Shown here: positions 9,881-20,339 of the stretch, piece by piece
Position numbering within the stretch: position 1 is the first letter of the stretch
Layout of the letters: each line of letters opens with the position of its first letter
Assembly (NCBI RefSeq): GCF_003172875.1
Contig: NZ_QGKM01000041.1
Span: 1 to 64,000 of the forward strand
Direction: 5' to 3'
From: Leucothrix pacifica
GTDB taxonomy: Bacteria; Pseudomonadota; Gammaproteobacteria; Thiotrichales; Thiotrichaceae
DNA: 64,000 bases
Notes under the pieces: model-generated
The model's input: only the letters and a program-made list of their open reading frames with translations
Told to the model about the DNA's origin: nothing
The model's database searches: none
Program-made: the position numbers and the translations under genes

Positions 9881-11032
9881 TTAGTCAGCTTGGTTACGCA
9901 AAAACGCCGGGATATCCAGGTAGTTTTTATCAGAACCTGAGCTCTTAGATTCAGGCTGCGCTACTGTAGGATTCACATCACTACCCGCAACTTTCTTCTG
10001 AGTTTGCTCAATCTGTACAGGACGTAAACGTGTGGTTGCCTGACGTTGTGGAGCAGCCGCTGCAGTTGAGGAAACCGGTCCATCCAGACCAGTGACGACA
10101 ATTGTTACACGGATCTCATCCGTCATATCAGGATCGATAACGGTACCAACTACCACTGTCGCTTCATCAGAAGCAAACTCACGGATCGCGCTGCCCACTT
10201 CTTCAAACTCGTGGATACCCATATCCAAACCAGCCGTGATATTTACAAGAATACCGCGAGCACCGTTCAGATCTACATCATCCAGTAGCGGGCTAGAAAT
10301 CGCTGCTTTCGCTGCTTTCGTTGCACGCTCTTCACCTGAAGCACTACCAGTACCCATCATGGACTGACCCATGCTGTTCATTACTGTGCGCACGTCCGCG
10401 AAATCCACGTTGATCAAACCAGGACGAGTAATTAGCTCAGCAATACCCTGAACTGCGCCTAGTAGTACATTGTTAGCTGCTTTAAATGCGTCTAGCAATG
10501 TGATGTTCTTGCCTAAAGAAGTCAGCAACTTGCCATTAGGAATGGTGATCAAAGAGTCAACGCTCTTACCCAGATCAGCAATACCAGCTTCAGCAGCTTG
10601 CATACGCTTAGGTCCTTCGAATGGGAAAGGCTTGGTAACAACCGCAACCGTCAGAATACCTAGCTCACGTGCCAGTTCAGCAACAACCGGAGCAGCACCT
10701 GTACCTGTTCCACCACCCATACCGGCCGTGATGAACAACATATCAGTACCTGTAATCAACTCCTTGATACGCTCACGGTCTTCCAACGCCGCTTCACGAC
10801 CAATTTCAGGATTAGCACCAGCACCCAATCCTTTGGTTAATGAGTTACCTAACTGCAGCAAAGTGTTTACGCCTGAACCTTCCAGCGCTTGTGCATCCGT
10901 ATTGGCACAAATAAATTCAACACCTTCAATGCCAGAATCCACCATGTTTTGAACAGCGTTTCCGCCACCGCCACCAACGCCAACAACTTTAATTACCGCG
11001 CTTTGGCCATCTGTATCCATAATCTCAAACAT
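9881..11032 (-). CDS. ftsZ: Cell division protein FtsZ
   Basis: FtsZ is the tubulin-like GTPase that forms the Z-ring. It has 383 aa, the usual length. The glycine-rich N-terminal nucleotide-binding stretch ([10 protein letters not shown]) is followed by the tubulin signature GGGTGTG at residues 106-112 and the T7-loop-containing GTPase core to about 316. A Gln/Thr/Ser linker leads to the conserved C-terminal peptide [10 protein letters not shown], which binds FtsA and ZipA. An AAGGAG ribosome site lies 6 nt before the ATG. ftsZ is the last gene of the dcw operon, 97 bp after ftsA. That gap may hold extra regulation, but I see no convincing promoter in it. Confidence 0.98.
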   Translation of the reverse strand: MFEIMDTDGQSAVIKVVGVGGGGGNAVQNMVDSGIEGVEFICANTDAQALEGSGVNTLLQLGNSLTKGLGAGANPEIGREAALEDRERIKELITGTDMLFITAGMGGGTGTGAAPVVAELARELGILTVAVVTKPFPFEGPKRMQAAEAGIADLGKSVDSLITIPNGKLLTSLGKNITLLDAFKAANNVLLGAVQGIAELITRPGLINVDFADVRTVMNSMGQSMMGTGSASGEERATKAAKAAISSPLLDDVDLNGARGILVNITAGLDMGIHEFEEVGSAIREFASDEATVVVGTVIDPDMTDEIRVTIVVTGLDGPVSSTAAAAPQRQATTRLRPVQIEQTQKKVAGSDVNPTVAQPESKSSGSDKNYLDIPAFLRNQAD

Positions 11033-11129
11033 GCCTTTCTCCTTTTAATCTTCTTCTATCAATTCAATGTGACTAACAATTATTTTCCTAAGCCCTTCGT
11101 GACCTGGAATCTATCCCTTTTACGAGCTT

Positions 11130-12368
11130 CTAAAGATTTCCGTTAAACCAGCCCTTCATACGTTCCCACAAACTATCTGACGAACCTGACACAAGCGTGC
11201 CACTTCCGGTTCCGGCAGCCATTTGGCGCGCGCCATAAATCAGCAAACCAACGCCTGTCGAATGGATTGGGTTATCGACTTCCCCTTTCAAACCACCTAC
11301 TTTACGAGGCGACCCTAAACGCACTGGCATGTGGAAAATTTCTTCCGCCAAGTCCACTGCGCCCAGAATTTTTGATGAGCCACCGGTTAGCACGATACCG
11401 CCACCAATTCGCTCGGCGTAACCACTGCGACGCAGTTCTGCCAGAATCAATGAAAACAGCTCTTCATAACGAGGCTCAATCACCGATGCCAAAGTCTGGG
11501 TTGATAGCGTTCTTGGTTCACGCTCACCCACACCCGGCACTTCAATAATCTCTTCTTCCGTAATCAGCTGGCGTAAGGCACTGCCGTGCTGGATCTTTAG
11601 TTGTTCTGCAAACTGAGTCGGTGTACGTACCGCGACTGCGATATCATTGGTTACCTGGTCACCCGCAATCGGTATAACCGCTGTGTGCTGGATTGCGCCG
11701 TTCAGGAATACCGCGATATCACTGGTTCCACCACCGATATCTACCAGACATACGCCCAGTTCTTTTTCATCTTCCTCAAGCACTGCGTAACTTGACGCTA
11801 CCTGCTCAAGAATTAAATCATCCACATCAAGACCACAACGCTCCACACACTTAATAATGTTTTGCGCGGCACTCTGAGCACCGGTTACCAAATGCACCCG
11901 TGCTTCTAAACGCACACCTGCCATGCCAACCGGATCACGAATGCCATCCTGATCATCAATCACATACTCTTGCGGTAACACGTGCAAGATGCGCTGATCG
12001 GCAGGAATCGCCACCGCTCTCGCGGCATCCATCACTCGCTCAAGGTCAGCTTCCGTCACTTCCTTGTCTTTAATCGCGACAATTCCGTGAGAATTCAGAC
12101 TGCTAATATGACTTCCGGCAATTCCGGCAAACACAGAGTTAATGTTCACTCCGGCCATCAGTTCCGCTTCTTCCACAGCACGATGAATCGACTCGATAGT
12201 GGAATCAATATTCACCACCACGCCTTTCTTCATGCCGTGTGATGGGTTCTTGCCGATACCAACAATTTCTACTTCACCATTAGCCGCCACTTCACCAATG
12301 AGCGCTACAACTTTAGACGTTCCAATGTCTAAAGCGACTACCAAACTTGTTCCACCGTTACGTGACAT
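11130..12368 (-). CDS. ftsA: Cell division protein FtsA
   Basis: FtsA is the actin-like ATPase that anchors FtsZ filaments to the membrane and recruits later divisome proteins. It has 412 aa. The phosphate-1 motif VVALDIGTSKV is near residue 10, the 1C domain covers about 85-165, and the phosphate-2 motif LVDIGGGTSDIAVF is near 210. The adenosine motif GGGIVLTGGSS is near 335. The C-terminus ends in an amphipathic membrane-targeting helix, LWERMKGWF. The start lies 8 bp after the ftsQ stop codon. Confidence 0.97.
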   Translation of the reverse strand: MSRNGGTSLVVALDIGTSKVVALIGEVAANGEVEIVGIGKNPSHGMKKGVVVNIDSTIESIHRAVEEAELMAGVNINSVFAGIAGSHISSLNSHGIVAIKDKEVTEADLERVMDAARAVAIPADQRILHVLPQEYVIDDQDGIRDPVGMAGVRLEARVHLVTGAQSAAQNIIKCVERCGLDVDDLILEQVASSYAVLEEDEKELGVCLVDIGGGTSDIAVFLNGAIQHTAVIPIAGDQVTNDIAVAVRTPTQFAEQLKIQHGSALRQLITEEEIIEVPGVGEREPRTLSTQTLASVIEPRYEELFSLILAELRRSGYAERIGGGIVLTGGSSKILGAVDLAEEIFHMPVRLGSPRKVGGLKGEVDNPIHSTGVGLLIYGARQMAAGTGSGTLVSGSSDSLWERMKGWFNGNL

Positions 12369-12376
12369 GCCGTGTA

Positions 12377-13201
12377 CTACCCCTTTTTCTTGCTGGCTTC
12401 TTGTTTGAGTTGCCAGTCACTTTTCCACTTCACTGCAAAACCATTGGTATAGCGCAGATCCACTGTGTGAACTTTGTTGATCAGATCGACCAACTCTTCC
12501 TTGTATCCAATAACAAACCGGCGTAACCGCTTTTCCTGCTGATCACGGCCGATATTCACGATTAACCCACTTGCTAACTTCAACTGCCACGAACCACGAG
12601 AATCTTCACGGAACTCAACAATCTTGGCAGGAAAATCTCGCGTCCATTCCTGAACTTTCAGGTAGTTCTCAACCATGTTTCGCCCATTGTCTTCAGGGCT
12701 AAACAAAATTGGCAACTGACCCATTTTTTCCGGTAGCTGTGCATCAATGATTTCACCAAACTCATTAAGCATGCTGTCCTCACCCCAAAAAGCGATAGGA
12801 CGCTCTTCATGGATGGTGATTCTCAATTTATCCGGCCACAACTTTGTCATTGATGCCGAGTAAACCCAAGTATTGAACTCCAGCTCGGTTTCCAGATTTT
12901 TAGCTTCCAGCAGATACAAATTCGTCGAAACAAATGGCTCGATAATCGGCTGTAGCTCATCCTGATTCAGGTACTTCAGATCACCCGTCACTTCTACCGA
13001 TTGAATCGTCAGATTCTCCGGACGATTTATCCAAATGTATCCCGCAGCAATTAACAACAATGGCGCAAGCATCAACAAAAATGCAGAAACCCTTCCCCAA
13101 TTGACAGAGATATTTGGCTTCCAACGCTGCGCAATAGGCTGCTTGACGGTCTTGCGACGCGTAGCCTGCGGGCGTTTCTTTTTAGGTGCCTGAGTTGCCA
13201 T
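12377..13201 (-). CDS. ftsQ: Cell division protein FtsQ
   Basis: FtsQ is the bitopic hub of the FtsQLB divisome subcomplex. It has 274 aa. A strongly basic cytoplasmic tail (about 1-36) is followed by one membrane segment (about 38-58) and a periplasmic POTRA domain (about 63-133) beginning LTIQSVEVTGDLKYL. The beta domain with TKLWPDKLRITIHEERPIA follows. It sits in the conserved order ddlB-ftsQ-ftsA-ftsZ, 3 bp after ddlB. Confidence 0.95.
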   Translation of the reverse strand: MATQAPKKKRPQATRRKTVKQPIAQRWKPNISVNWGRVSAFLLMLAPLLLIAAGYIWINRPENLTIQSVEVTGDLKYLNQDELQPIIEPFVSTNLYLLEAKNLETELEFNTWVYSASMTKLWPDKLRITIHEERPIAFWGEDSMLNEFGEIIDAQLPEKMGQLPILFSPEDNGRNMVENYLKVQEWTRDFPAKIVEFREDSRGSWQLKLASGLIVNIGRDQQEKRLRRFVIGYKEELVDLINKVHTVDLRYTNGFAVKWKSDWQLKQEASKKKG

Positions 13202-13204
13202 AAA

Positions 13205-14110
13205 TTACCTCGAGGTCTCCAATATCTTCACGACTAACTCACCAAAGCTAATGCCTGCAGCAGCGGCCGCTTTTGGCACCAATGAATGACTTGTCATGCC
13301 CGGGCTGGTATTCAGTTCAATTAGCCAAGCCTTGCCATTAGTGTCCTGCATTAAATCAATACGCCCCCAGCCTTTAGCGCCAAGCATATCGAATGCTTGT
13401 TTCGCTAATTGCTGCATGTTCTTTTCGGCCTCTGCCTCCAAACCACATGGGCAAAAATAGCGTGTGTCATCCGACTTGTATTTCGCTTCGTAGTCATAAA
13501 ACTGACTATCCGTTTCCACCCGGATAATTGGCAGTACCGTGTCACCAACAATCGAAATCGTGTACTCCGTACCATCAACCCACTGCTCAGCAAAAACCTG
13601 GCAATCATACTGACGTGCGGTCTGATACGCACCCGGTAATTGTTCTGCACTGGTGACTTTCGTCATGCCCACGCTGGAACCTTCGTCAGCTGGCTTTACC
13701 ATCAGTGGCAAACCATAATCAGCAACAACCTGATCAAAGTCAGTATCATCATCTAACATGGCAAATGCTGGGGTTGCCAGCCCAGAGCCAGTCCAAATTC
13801 GCTTGGTCATCAGCTTATCCATACTGATCGCTGAAGCCATCACGCCACAACCGGTGTAAGGAATTTGCAGCAGCTCTAAGGCTCCTTGCAAGACACCATC
13901 TTCACCACCACGGCCGTGTAAAATATTAAACACACGATCAAAGTTACCGGCTTTTAGTACTTCCAGCACATCTCGACCTGCGTCAACCGGATGTGCATCC
14001 ACACCCTGAGCACGCAAACCTTCCAGCACTTCTGCACCACTGTTTAGGGATACTTCACGCTCTGCGCTCCAACCTCCCAGCAATACCGCAACTTTACCGA
14101 AATCAGACAT
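13205..14110 (-). CDS. ddlB: D-alanine--D-alanine ligase
   Basis: Ddl joins two D-alanines with ATP to give the dipeptide used by MurF. It has 301 aa, typical of DdlB. The N-terminal segment VAVLLGGWSAEREVSLNSG holds the first substrate-binding glutamate. The central ATP-grasp part has LMVKPADEGSSVGMTKV, and the C-terminal catalytic loop holds IELNTSPGMTSHSLVP. Its ATG overlaps the murC stop by one base. As in E. coli, murB is not found between murC and ddlB. Confidence 0.96.
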   Translation of the reverse strand: MSDFGKVAVLLGGWSAEREVSLNSGAEVLEGLRAQGVDAHPVDAGRDVLEVLKAGNFDRVFNILHGRGGEDGVLQGALELLQIPYTGCGVMASAISMDKLMTKRIWTGSGLATPAFAMLDDDTDFDQVVADYGLPLMVKPADEGSSVGMTKVTSAEQLPGAYQTARQYDCQVFAEQWVDGTEYTISIVGDTVLPIIRVETDSQFYDYEAKYKSDDTRYFCPCGLEAEAEKNMQQLAKQAFDMLGAKGWGRIDLMQDTNGKAWLIELNTSPGMTSHSLVPKAAAAAGISFGELVVKILETSR

Positions 14111-15531
14111 CAGCCTTCGCCTCCAACACTGAGTTGCTTAGGCAACGCTGCGGAAATAGCACCGACGCTTCCTGCTCCCAAAGTCAATAGCACGTCACCG
14201 TCCTGCAGCTGATGTTGCAGGTTCTCCAGAATGTCATCGTTATTCGCAATAAATACCGGATCAACCTTGCCTCGATTACGAATCGCTCGAGAAAGTGAAC
14301 GACCGTCTGCACCAGCGATGGGCTCTTCGCTGGCAGCATAAACATCCATCAACAACAACACATCCGGCTCAGATAGCACTGATGCAAAGTCTTCAAACAA
14401 ATCACGCGTACGTGTAAAACGATGCGGCTGGAATAACACCACCATACGACGTGTTGGCCAGGCAGTTCGTACCGCATTCATGGTCGCGGCCATTTCAGTT
14501 GGATGATGGCCGTAATCATCAACTAGCATGACTTTACCGTTTGGCGTTTCAATATCACCGTAACAATTAAAGCGACGACCAACACCCTGAAAGTTCGTCA
14601 ACCCACGCTGAATCGCATCATCACTGACACCAATCTCAGCCGCTACTGCGATTGCAGCTAATGCATTCAATACATTGTGCTCACCCGGCATATTCAGCTC
14701 GATATACAATGACGGCTTATCTTTACGCTCTACCGTGAAATAACTCTTTGCTCCGTCATAACGAACATTCGTACCTCGTACATCAGCATCATAATGAATC
14801 CCGTAGCTCACAATGGTACGGGACACTTCCGGCAGAATTTCACAGACGTGTTCATCATCCACACACATCACGGCTAAACCATAGAAAGGTAAGTGATGCA
14901 GGAACTCCACGAAGGTCGCTTTTAGCTTTTCGAAATCACCGTCATACGTGGACAAGTGATCCGCATCGATATTGGTGACAATAGAGATCATTGGCTTTAG
15001 TAACAAGAATGACGCATCACTCTCATCCGCTTCTGCCACCAGATACTCACCACTACCTAAGCGAGAGTTACTCGCGGTACTGTGAAGCAAACCACCGATA
15101 ATAAAGGTTGGATCTAAACCACCCTCTGCTAAGAGGCTTGTCACCAAGCTTGTAGTCGTCGTCTTTCCGTGTGTACCGGCAACCGCGATACCATTACTGA
15201 ATCGCATGATTTCAGCCAGCATTTCAGCACGAGGAACAACCGGAATACCGTTAGCACGTGCCTCCAGTACCTCAGGATTGTCCTCGCTGACCGCAGATGA
15301 AATAACCACTACATTAGCGCCAGCAATATTCTCAGCAGCATGACCAATATGAATTATCGCACCCAAGTCTCTCAGGCGATCCGTCATGGCACTTTGCGCA
15401 ATGTCCGAACCCGTTACCTGATAGCCAAGATTTGAAATCACCTCAGCAATACCGCCCATACCAGAGCCGCCAATCCCCACAAAGTGGATTTGCTTGATAC
15501 GTCTACGGGCTAATTCGTTAGCTGGCTTCAT
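14110..15531 (-). CDS. murC: UDP-N-acetylmuramate--L-alanine ligase
   Basis: MurC adds L-alanine to UDP-MurNAc, the first amino-acid step of peptidoglycan precursor synthesis. It has 473 aa. The N-terminal Rossmann-like motif is [15 protein letters not shown], and the ATP-binding P-loop of Mur ligases is GTHGKTT at residues 119-125. The Mur-ligase middle domain has [12 protein letters not shown], and the C-terminal domain has [10 protein letters not shown]. The start ATG overlaps the murG stop in an ATGA junction, which suggests translational coupling. Confidence 0.97.
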   Translation of the reverse strand: MKPANELARRRIKQIHFVGIGGSGMGGIAEVISNLGYQVTGSDIAQSAMTDRLRDLGAIIHIGHAAENIAGANVVVISSAVSEDNPEVLEARANGIPVVPRAEMLAEIMRFSNGIAVAGTHGKTTTTSLVTSLLAEGGLDPTFIIGGLLHSTASNSRLGSGEYLVAEADESDASFLLLKPMISIVTNIDADHLSTYDGDFEKLKATFVEFLHHLPFYGLAVMCVDDEHVCEILPEVSRTIVSYGIHYDADVRGTNVRYDGAKSYFTVERKDKPSLYIELNMPGEHNVLNALAAIAVAAEIGVSDDAIQRGLTNFQGVGRRFNCYGDIETPNGKVMLVDDYGHHPTEMAATMNAVRTAWPTRRMVVLFQPHRFTRTRDLFEDFASVLSEPDVLLLMDVYAASEEPIAGADGRSLSRAIRNRGKVDPVFIANNDDILENLQHQLQDGDVLLTLGAGSVGAISAALPKQLSVGGEG

Positions 15532-16640
15532 GCCACAACCTCTGTGTTAAATCGATAATCTGCCAATCCTGCAACTATTGCGGCGACTTCAGCCGTTGCA
15601 TCCGGACGGGCAAGCTCACGGGCTCTTTCACCCATTTGCAACAAACGCTCTGGCGTCTGCATCATTTTTTCTAAGTGCTCTGCCAAAGCAGAAGCAGTTA
15701 AATCTGTTTGCGGTAACAAAATCGCTGCACCATTTTCGGACAAGTACAATCCATTGGCTGTTTGATGATCATCAACCGCATACGGATACGGTACTAATAC
15801 CGAGGCTAACCCTGCTGCTGCAAGTTCCGCCACCGTCAACGCACCAGAACGACAGATGACAAGATCTGCCCAACCATACGCCTCTGCCATATCCTCAATA
15901 AACGGACTCACCTGCGCGTCAACCGATGCCTTCTCATAACACTCACGAGTCATTGCATCTTTATCGCGACCCGCCTGATGTCTCACTACAAGACGGATTG
16001 ATTCATCCAGCTGAGCCAATGCCACTGGTACTGTCTCATTCAATGCCTGAGCACCTAAACTGCCACCAATAATCAGCAGATGTAATTTGTCACCGTGCTG
16101 CTTCATACGCTCAGCCGGAGCAGGTAATCCCGCAATATCTTTGCGTACCGGGTTACCGATAGGCACTGCTTTATCTTTAGCCTGCGTGAAGCTTCCCGGG
16201 AAGCCTTCTAACACCTTAGTGCTGAATTTACTCAACAGACGATTCGTTAGTCCCGGAATTGCATTCTGCTCATGGATCACGACCGGAATCTTCATCAATG
16301 AAGCAACCAAGCCTCCCGGCCCTGCCACAAAGCCACCCATGCCTAATACGGCAACCGGCTTGTGTTTACGCATAATCGCGACTGACTGATACAAGGCCTT
16401 TACCAGCTTGAAGGGTGCAAGCACTAATGCCATCACGCCTTTTCCGCGCAAACCTGTCACATCAAGCCAAGCCATTTCAATGCCTGCTTCCGGAATCACA
16501 CGCGCTTCCAAACCTTTGTGCGTCCCCATCCAAACCACCGGAACGCCCTGTTCCTGTAGCGCACGCGCAACTGCTAAACCCGGATACACATGGCCACCAG
16601 TTCCACCTGCAGTAATCAATACCGGACGTTTATTTTCCAC
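15528..16640 (-). CDS. murG: Lipid II-forming GlcNAc transferase MurG
   Basis: MurG is the GT28 transferase that converts lipid I to lipid II on the inner face of the cytoplasmic membrane. It has 370 aa. The glycine-rich N-terminal loop is [17 protein letters not shown], the lipid-acceptor side has [12 protein letters not shown] and [14 protein letters not shown], and the C-terminal UDP-GlcNAc site has [23 protein letters not shown] and [13 protein letters not shown]. Its reading frame overlaps ftsW by 11 nt upstream and murC by 4 nt downstream. Confidence 0.97.
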   Translation of the reverse strand: MENKRPVLITAGGTGGHVYPGLAVARALQEQGVPVVWMGTHKGLEARVIPEAGIEMAWLDVTGLRGKGVMALVLAPFKLVKALYQSVAIMRKHKPVAVLGMGGFVAGPGGLVASLMKIPVVIHEQNAIPGLTNRLLSKFSTKVLEGFPGSFTQAKDKAVPIGNPVRKDIAGLPAPAERMKQHGDKLHLLIIGGSLGAQALNETVPVALAQLDESIRLVVRHQAGRDKDAMTRECYEKASVDAQVSPFIEDMAEAYGWADLVICRSGALTVAELAAAGLASVLVPYPYAVDDHQTANGLYLSENGAAILLPQTDLTASALAEHLEKMMQTPERLLQMGERARELARPDATAEVAAIVAGLADYRFNTEVVA

Positions 16641-17913
16641 GAAACGCGCCTCCGACTTTTGCAGGTGCTTTGCGTTTTTTCATCGTTTTTGCTCGCTTTG
16701 ACGGGACTTTGCGTGCCGCCACTGACTGCTTACGTTGCTTCTCACGTTCCAACTCTTTTTCAGACAAGCCGAACAATGCAATCTGCGTATCGCGATGCAC
16801 ACGCATCAGCAATGCCATTGCAATCATGATGCTTAATAAACTACTACCACCGTAACTAATAAATGGTAGCGTCAAACCTTTAGGTGGCAATATCGCCAAG
16901 TTCACACCAATGTGGAACAGTACCTGAAAGCCCAACCAAAAACCGATGCCGTAAGCGACGTATGCCCCGTAGTGAAGCTTGGCTTTATCCGCATTAAAGC
17001 CAATCACAAATGATCGCTGAACCAACCAGCCAAACAGGGCTAAGGTGAGAACAATACCCACGAATCCGAACTCTTCTGCGAGCACTGCAAACACATAGTC
17101 ATTATGTGCTTCCGGAAGGTAAAACAACTTCTGCACACTTGCGCCCAGACCAGTTCCGAACCAACCGCCATCACCAATTCCCATCAAGGAATGAACGGTT
17201 TGGTAACCTTTGTTCTGTGCATGCTCCCAAGGGTTAAGGAACGCAATCACACGAGCCATGCGATAGCCGCCGGCCATCACCATGCCGACCATAGCAACAA
17301 TTGCAATAGTGAATAAGAACAACAAACGATGCAGCTTCACGCCACCCAAGAACAACAACGCCAAACCAGTCGCCGTGATCATGATCACGCTTCCGAAGTC
17401 AGGTTCTAAAATCAATAAGGTATCAATAATCACAATCACCAGCAGTGGCATGATCAGTGGCTTATAGGAGCTTGACTCCGCAAGGTCTTTCCCATGACGC
17501 ACCAGATAGCCCGCCATATATAAAATAAAGCTGACTTTGGTTATTTCAGAGACCTGAATCGATGCGAAACCAACACCAATCCAACGGTGTGCACCGTTCA
17601 CCTCACGCCCAATAAACAGAACAGCAACCAGTAATATGATTATAGGAACCAAAATCGCTGGCCCCATGTTCTGCCAGACTGACATTTTAAAGTTGTAAGT
17701 CACGTAAGCAACTACAGCACCTAATACCAAAAATACCATTTGGCGATTCAGGTAGAAGTAGGCGTTACCGTTATTCTTTTCGGCGATAGCAACCGACGCT
17801 GAGGTCATCATGACCGTGCCCAAGGCAATTAGCAGCATGATATTGATCAATAACGCACGATCAATATAACGCTCCCATTCCGGGTAAAAGTCAGCAAGGA
17901 TACGCTTTAACAT
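16630..17913 (-). CDS. ftsW: Septal peptidoglycan polymerase FtsW (SEDS family)
   Basis: FtsW is the SEDS glycosyltransferase that polymerises lipid II at the septum together with FtsI. It has 427 aa and about ten membrane segments. Conserved SEDS segments include GREVNGAHRWIGVGFASIQVSE, in the loop before the mid-protein helices, LEPDFGSVIM, the periplasmic loop LPEAHNDYVFAVLAEEFGF, and LPFISYGGSSLL near the end. The last 50 residues are a strongly basic tail rich in Lys, Arg and Ala, longer than in E. coli. It overlaps murD by 7 nt. Confidence 0.96.
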   Translation of the reverse strand: MLKRILADFYPEWERYIDRALLINIMLLIALGTVMMTSASVAIAEKNNGNAYFYLNRQMVFLVLGAVVAYVTYNFKMSVWQNMGPAILVPIIILLVAVLFIGREVNGAHRWIGVGFASIQVSEITKVSFILYMAGYLVRHGKDLAESSSYKPLIMPLLVIVIIDTLLILEPDFGSVIMITATGLALLFLGGVKLHRLLFLFTIAIVAMVGMVMAGGYRMARVIAFLNPWEHAQNKGYQTVHSLMGIGDGGWFGTGLGASVQKLFYLPEAHNDYVFAVLAEEFGFVGIVLTLALFGWLVQRSFVIGFNADKAKLHYGAYVAYGIGFWLGFQVLFHIGVNLAILPPKGLTLPFISYGGSSLLSIMIAMALLMRVHRDTQIALFGLSEKELEREKQRKQSVAARKVPSKRAKTMKKRKAPAKVGGAFRGK

Positions 17914-19253
17914 AGCACCACCCTCTTGACAGTCTCGACAAACACATTGCCGCGCTGCTCATAGTTATCAAACATATCGAAGCTGGCACAGGCCGGAGAT
18001 AACAACACATTGTCACCAATCTGTGCCAGATCTTTCGCCTGCGTTACTGCGTCCACCATATTGCGTGCAAAAACGATTGGAATATCGCCCTTTAGCGATA
18101 AGGCAATCACTTCAGCATCTTCGCCGAACAGGACCACTGCCCGGGCATACTGGCGAACCACATCAGCAAGCGGCGTAAAGTCAGCACCTTTGCCCTGACC
18201 GCCAGCCAGTAATACCGTCTTTCCTGTCAGGCCAGTCATCGCCGCGACAGTCGCACCAACGTTAGTACCTTTTGAATCATTAAACCAGTTGATCCCGTTG
18301 TACTCAGCAATCCACTGTGTGCGATGTTCCAGACCGGTGAACTCTCTCAGTACTTCAAGACAAGGGCTTAAAGGAATGCCAGCAACCTCAGCCATTGCTA
18401 AAACTGCTAGTCCGTTAATCTCATTGTGCTGACCGGCCACTTTTAGATCATCCTTACAAATCAAAGGCTGCTTACCTTTGACTAACCATGTCCTGCCCTC
18501 GTTATCGGCTAAGCCATACTCGCCTTGATTCGGTACACCTACACCAAATGTAATGATGTCTTTATCACCCGCAGCAGTCACCACTAATGGATCATCACGG
18601 TTAACGATTTTGTAATCGCAGTGGTCATAAATTTTGGCTTTGGCGGTTGCATACAAATCCATGCGACCTGAGTACCGGTCCAAATGATCTTCTGTTATGT
18701 TCAGAATACAGGAAGCTTTGCAGTTCAAACTGAAGGTTGTCTCTAACTGGAAGCTGGAAAGCTCAAGCACGTATAGCTCAGTATCAGCCTGATCTAACAG
18801 CTCAAGTGCCGGCATGCCAATATTGCCACCCGTCGCAACCTTGACACCGGCTTGCTTAGCCATCAAATCAAGCAATGTCACAACGGTCGTCTTACCATTA
18901 GAACCAGTGACAGCAATAATCGGGGCTTTTGCCTCGCGAGCAAATAGCTCGACATCACCCACTACTTCAATGCCTAGTGAGCGCGCTTTTTCAATTTCTG
19001 GTGTCGCCAGTGGAATACCGGGGCTCACCACTAAACGCTTTGCCTCACACATCACATCAGCATCAAAGCCGCCAAAGTAACGAGGCACTTCCGGAAACTC
19101 TTCGGCTAAAGTATCTGACGATGGTGGCACTTCACGAGTATCCATCACAGCAAACGCAACGCCTTGCGTCGATAAATGACGCGCAACCGACAACCCGGTC
19201 TTTCCAAGACCGACGATCAGTGTATGCCAATTTATCTGCTCAATTCGTTGCAT
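17907..19253 (-). CDS. murD: UDP-MurNAc-L-alanine--D-glutamate ligase
   Basis: MurD adds D-glutamate to UDP-MurNAc-L-Ala. It has 448 aa. An N-terminal Rossmann-like domain begins LIVGLGKTGLSVARHL, the ATP P-loop is GSNGKTT at residues 117-123, and the Mur-ligase core has LNITEDHLDRY and GLEHRTQWIAEYNGINWFNDSKGTN. The C-terminal domain ends with LLSPACASFDMFDNYEQRG. It lies 3 bp after mraY. Confidence 0.97.
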   Translation of the reverse strand: MQRIEQINWHTLIVGLGKTGLSVARHLSTQGVAFAVMDTREVPPSSDTLAEEFPEVPRYFGGFDADVMCEAKRLVVSPGIPLATPEIEKARSLGIEVVGDVELFAREAKAPIIAVTGSNGKTTVVTLLDLMAKQAGVKVATGGNIGMPALELLDQADTELYVLELSSFQLETTFSLNCKASCILNITEDHLDRYSGRMDLYATAKAKIYDHCDYKIVNRDDPLVVTAAGDKDIITFGVGVPNQGEYGLADNEGRTWLVKGKQPLICKDDLKVAGQHNEINGLAVLAMAEVAGIPLSPCLEVLREFTGLEHRTQWIAEYNGINWFNDSKGTNVGATVAAMTGLTGKTVLLAGGQGKGADFTPLADVVRQYARAVVLFGEDAEVIALSLKGDIPIVFARNMVDAVTQAKDLAQIGDNVLLSPACASFDMFDNYEQRGNVFVETVKRVVLC

Positions 19254-19256
19254 AAT

Positions 19257-20339
19257 TTAACGTACCTTCAGGGTCGCTAAGCCGACCAAAACCAGAACAA
19301 TCGTAATAATCCAGAAGCGGACAATTACCTTTGGCTCAGCCCAGCCCTTTAATTCAAAGTGGTGATGGATAGGCGCCATGCGGAAAATACGCTTTCCGGT
19401 CATTTTGAAAGAGCCAACCTGTAGAATCACTGAGACGGCCTCCATCACAAACACACCACCCATGATTGCTAATACAATTTCCTGACGTACGACAACGGCA
19501 ACTATACCGAGGCCTGCGCCAAGTGCGAGTGCGCCAACGTCACCCATGAACACCTGAGCTGGATAAGTGTTGAACCATAAGAAACCTAAGCCTGCGCCGA
19601 AAATAGTCGCGCAGAAAACAACCATTTCACCCACTCCGGCAATATATGGAATGCCAAGGTAGCCAGAAAACACGCTGTTACCACTCACATAAGCGAAAAC
19701 ACCTAAACCTGCAGCAACCAAAATGGTTGGCATAATGGCCAAACCATCCAACCCGTCAGTGAGATTTACCGCGTTACTTGAGCCGACAATGACCAGGTAT
19801 GCCCATGGAATGAAGAAAAGTCCCAAGTTTACAGATACGTCCTTGAACACCGGAATAAACAAGGTTGTTTCAGTATCACCTGCTGCCATCAGATAAAGAA
19901 TCGTCACACCAACAAAAGCAATCAGTGATAAACCGAAGTATTTCTTGCGTGCAGACAAACCTTTACTGTTTTGGTATTTCAGTTTCAGGTAATCATCCAA
20001 GCCACCAATCAGGCCTGAGCCCAGAGTGACGAATAAGGTCACCCACACGTAATAGTTAGTCAGGTCACCCCAGAGTAATGTGGAGACCCCAATAGAAAGC
20101 AAGATTAGTGCACCACCCATGGTAGGCGTACCTGCTTTACTCAGGTGTGTCTGTGGCCCATCGTCACGAATACTTTGACCAATTTTTAGCTCGGTCAAAC
20201 GACGAATCATGAGTGGCCCAATCGCCATACTCAAGCCCAATGCCGTTAATACCGCTAAAATACCCCGCAATGTCAGGTACTTAAACACATCGAAGAAGCT
20301 AAAAAACCCAGATAACCAATCAAAAAAGAAAACTAGCAT
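19257..20339 (-). CDS. mraY: Phospho-MurNAc-pentapeptide translocase MraY
   Basis: MraY transfers phospho-MurNAc-pentapeptide to undecaprenyl phosphate, forming lipid I in the inner membrane. It has 360 aa and about ten membrane segments. The cytoplasmic loops carry the family residues: [13 protein letters not shown] near the N-terminus, [22 protein letters not shown], the aspartates in [13 protein letters not shown], the DVGAL segment [11 protein letters not shown], and the histidine cluster [16 protein letters not shown]. It overlaps murF by 7 nt. Confidence 0.98.
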   Translation of the reverse strand: MLVFFFDWLSGFFSFFDVFKYLTLRGILAVLTALGLSMAIGPLMIRRLTELKIGQSIRDDGPQTHLSKAGTPTMGGALILLSIGVSTLLWGDLTNYYVWVTLFVTLGSGLIGGLDDYLKLKYQNSKGLSARKKYFGLSLIAFVGVTILYLMAAGDTETTLFIPVFKDVSVNLGLFFIPWAYLVIVGSSNAVNLTDGLDGLAIMPTILVAAGLGVFAYVSGNSVFSGYLGIPYIAGVGEMVVFCATIFGAGLGFLWFNTYPAQVFMGDVGALALGAGLGIVAVVVRQEIVLAIMGGVFVMEAVSVILQVGSFKMTGKRIFRMAPIHHHFELKGWAEPKVIVRFWIITIVLVLVGLATLKVR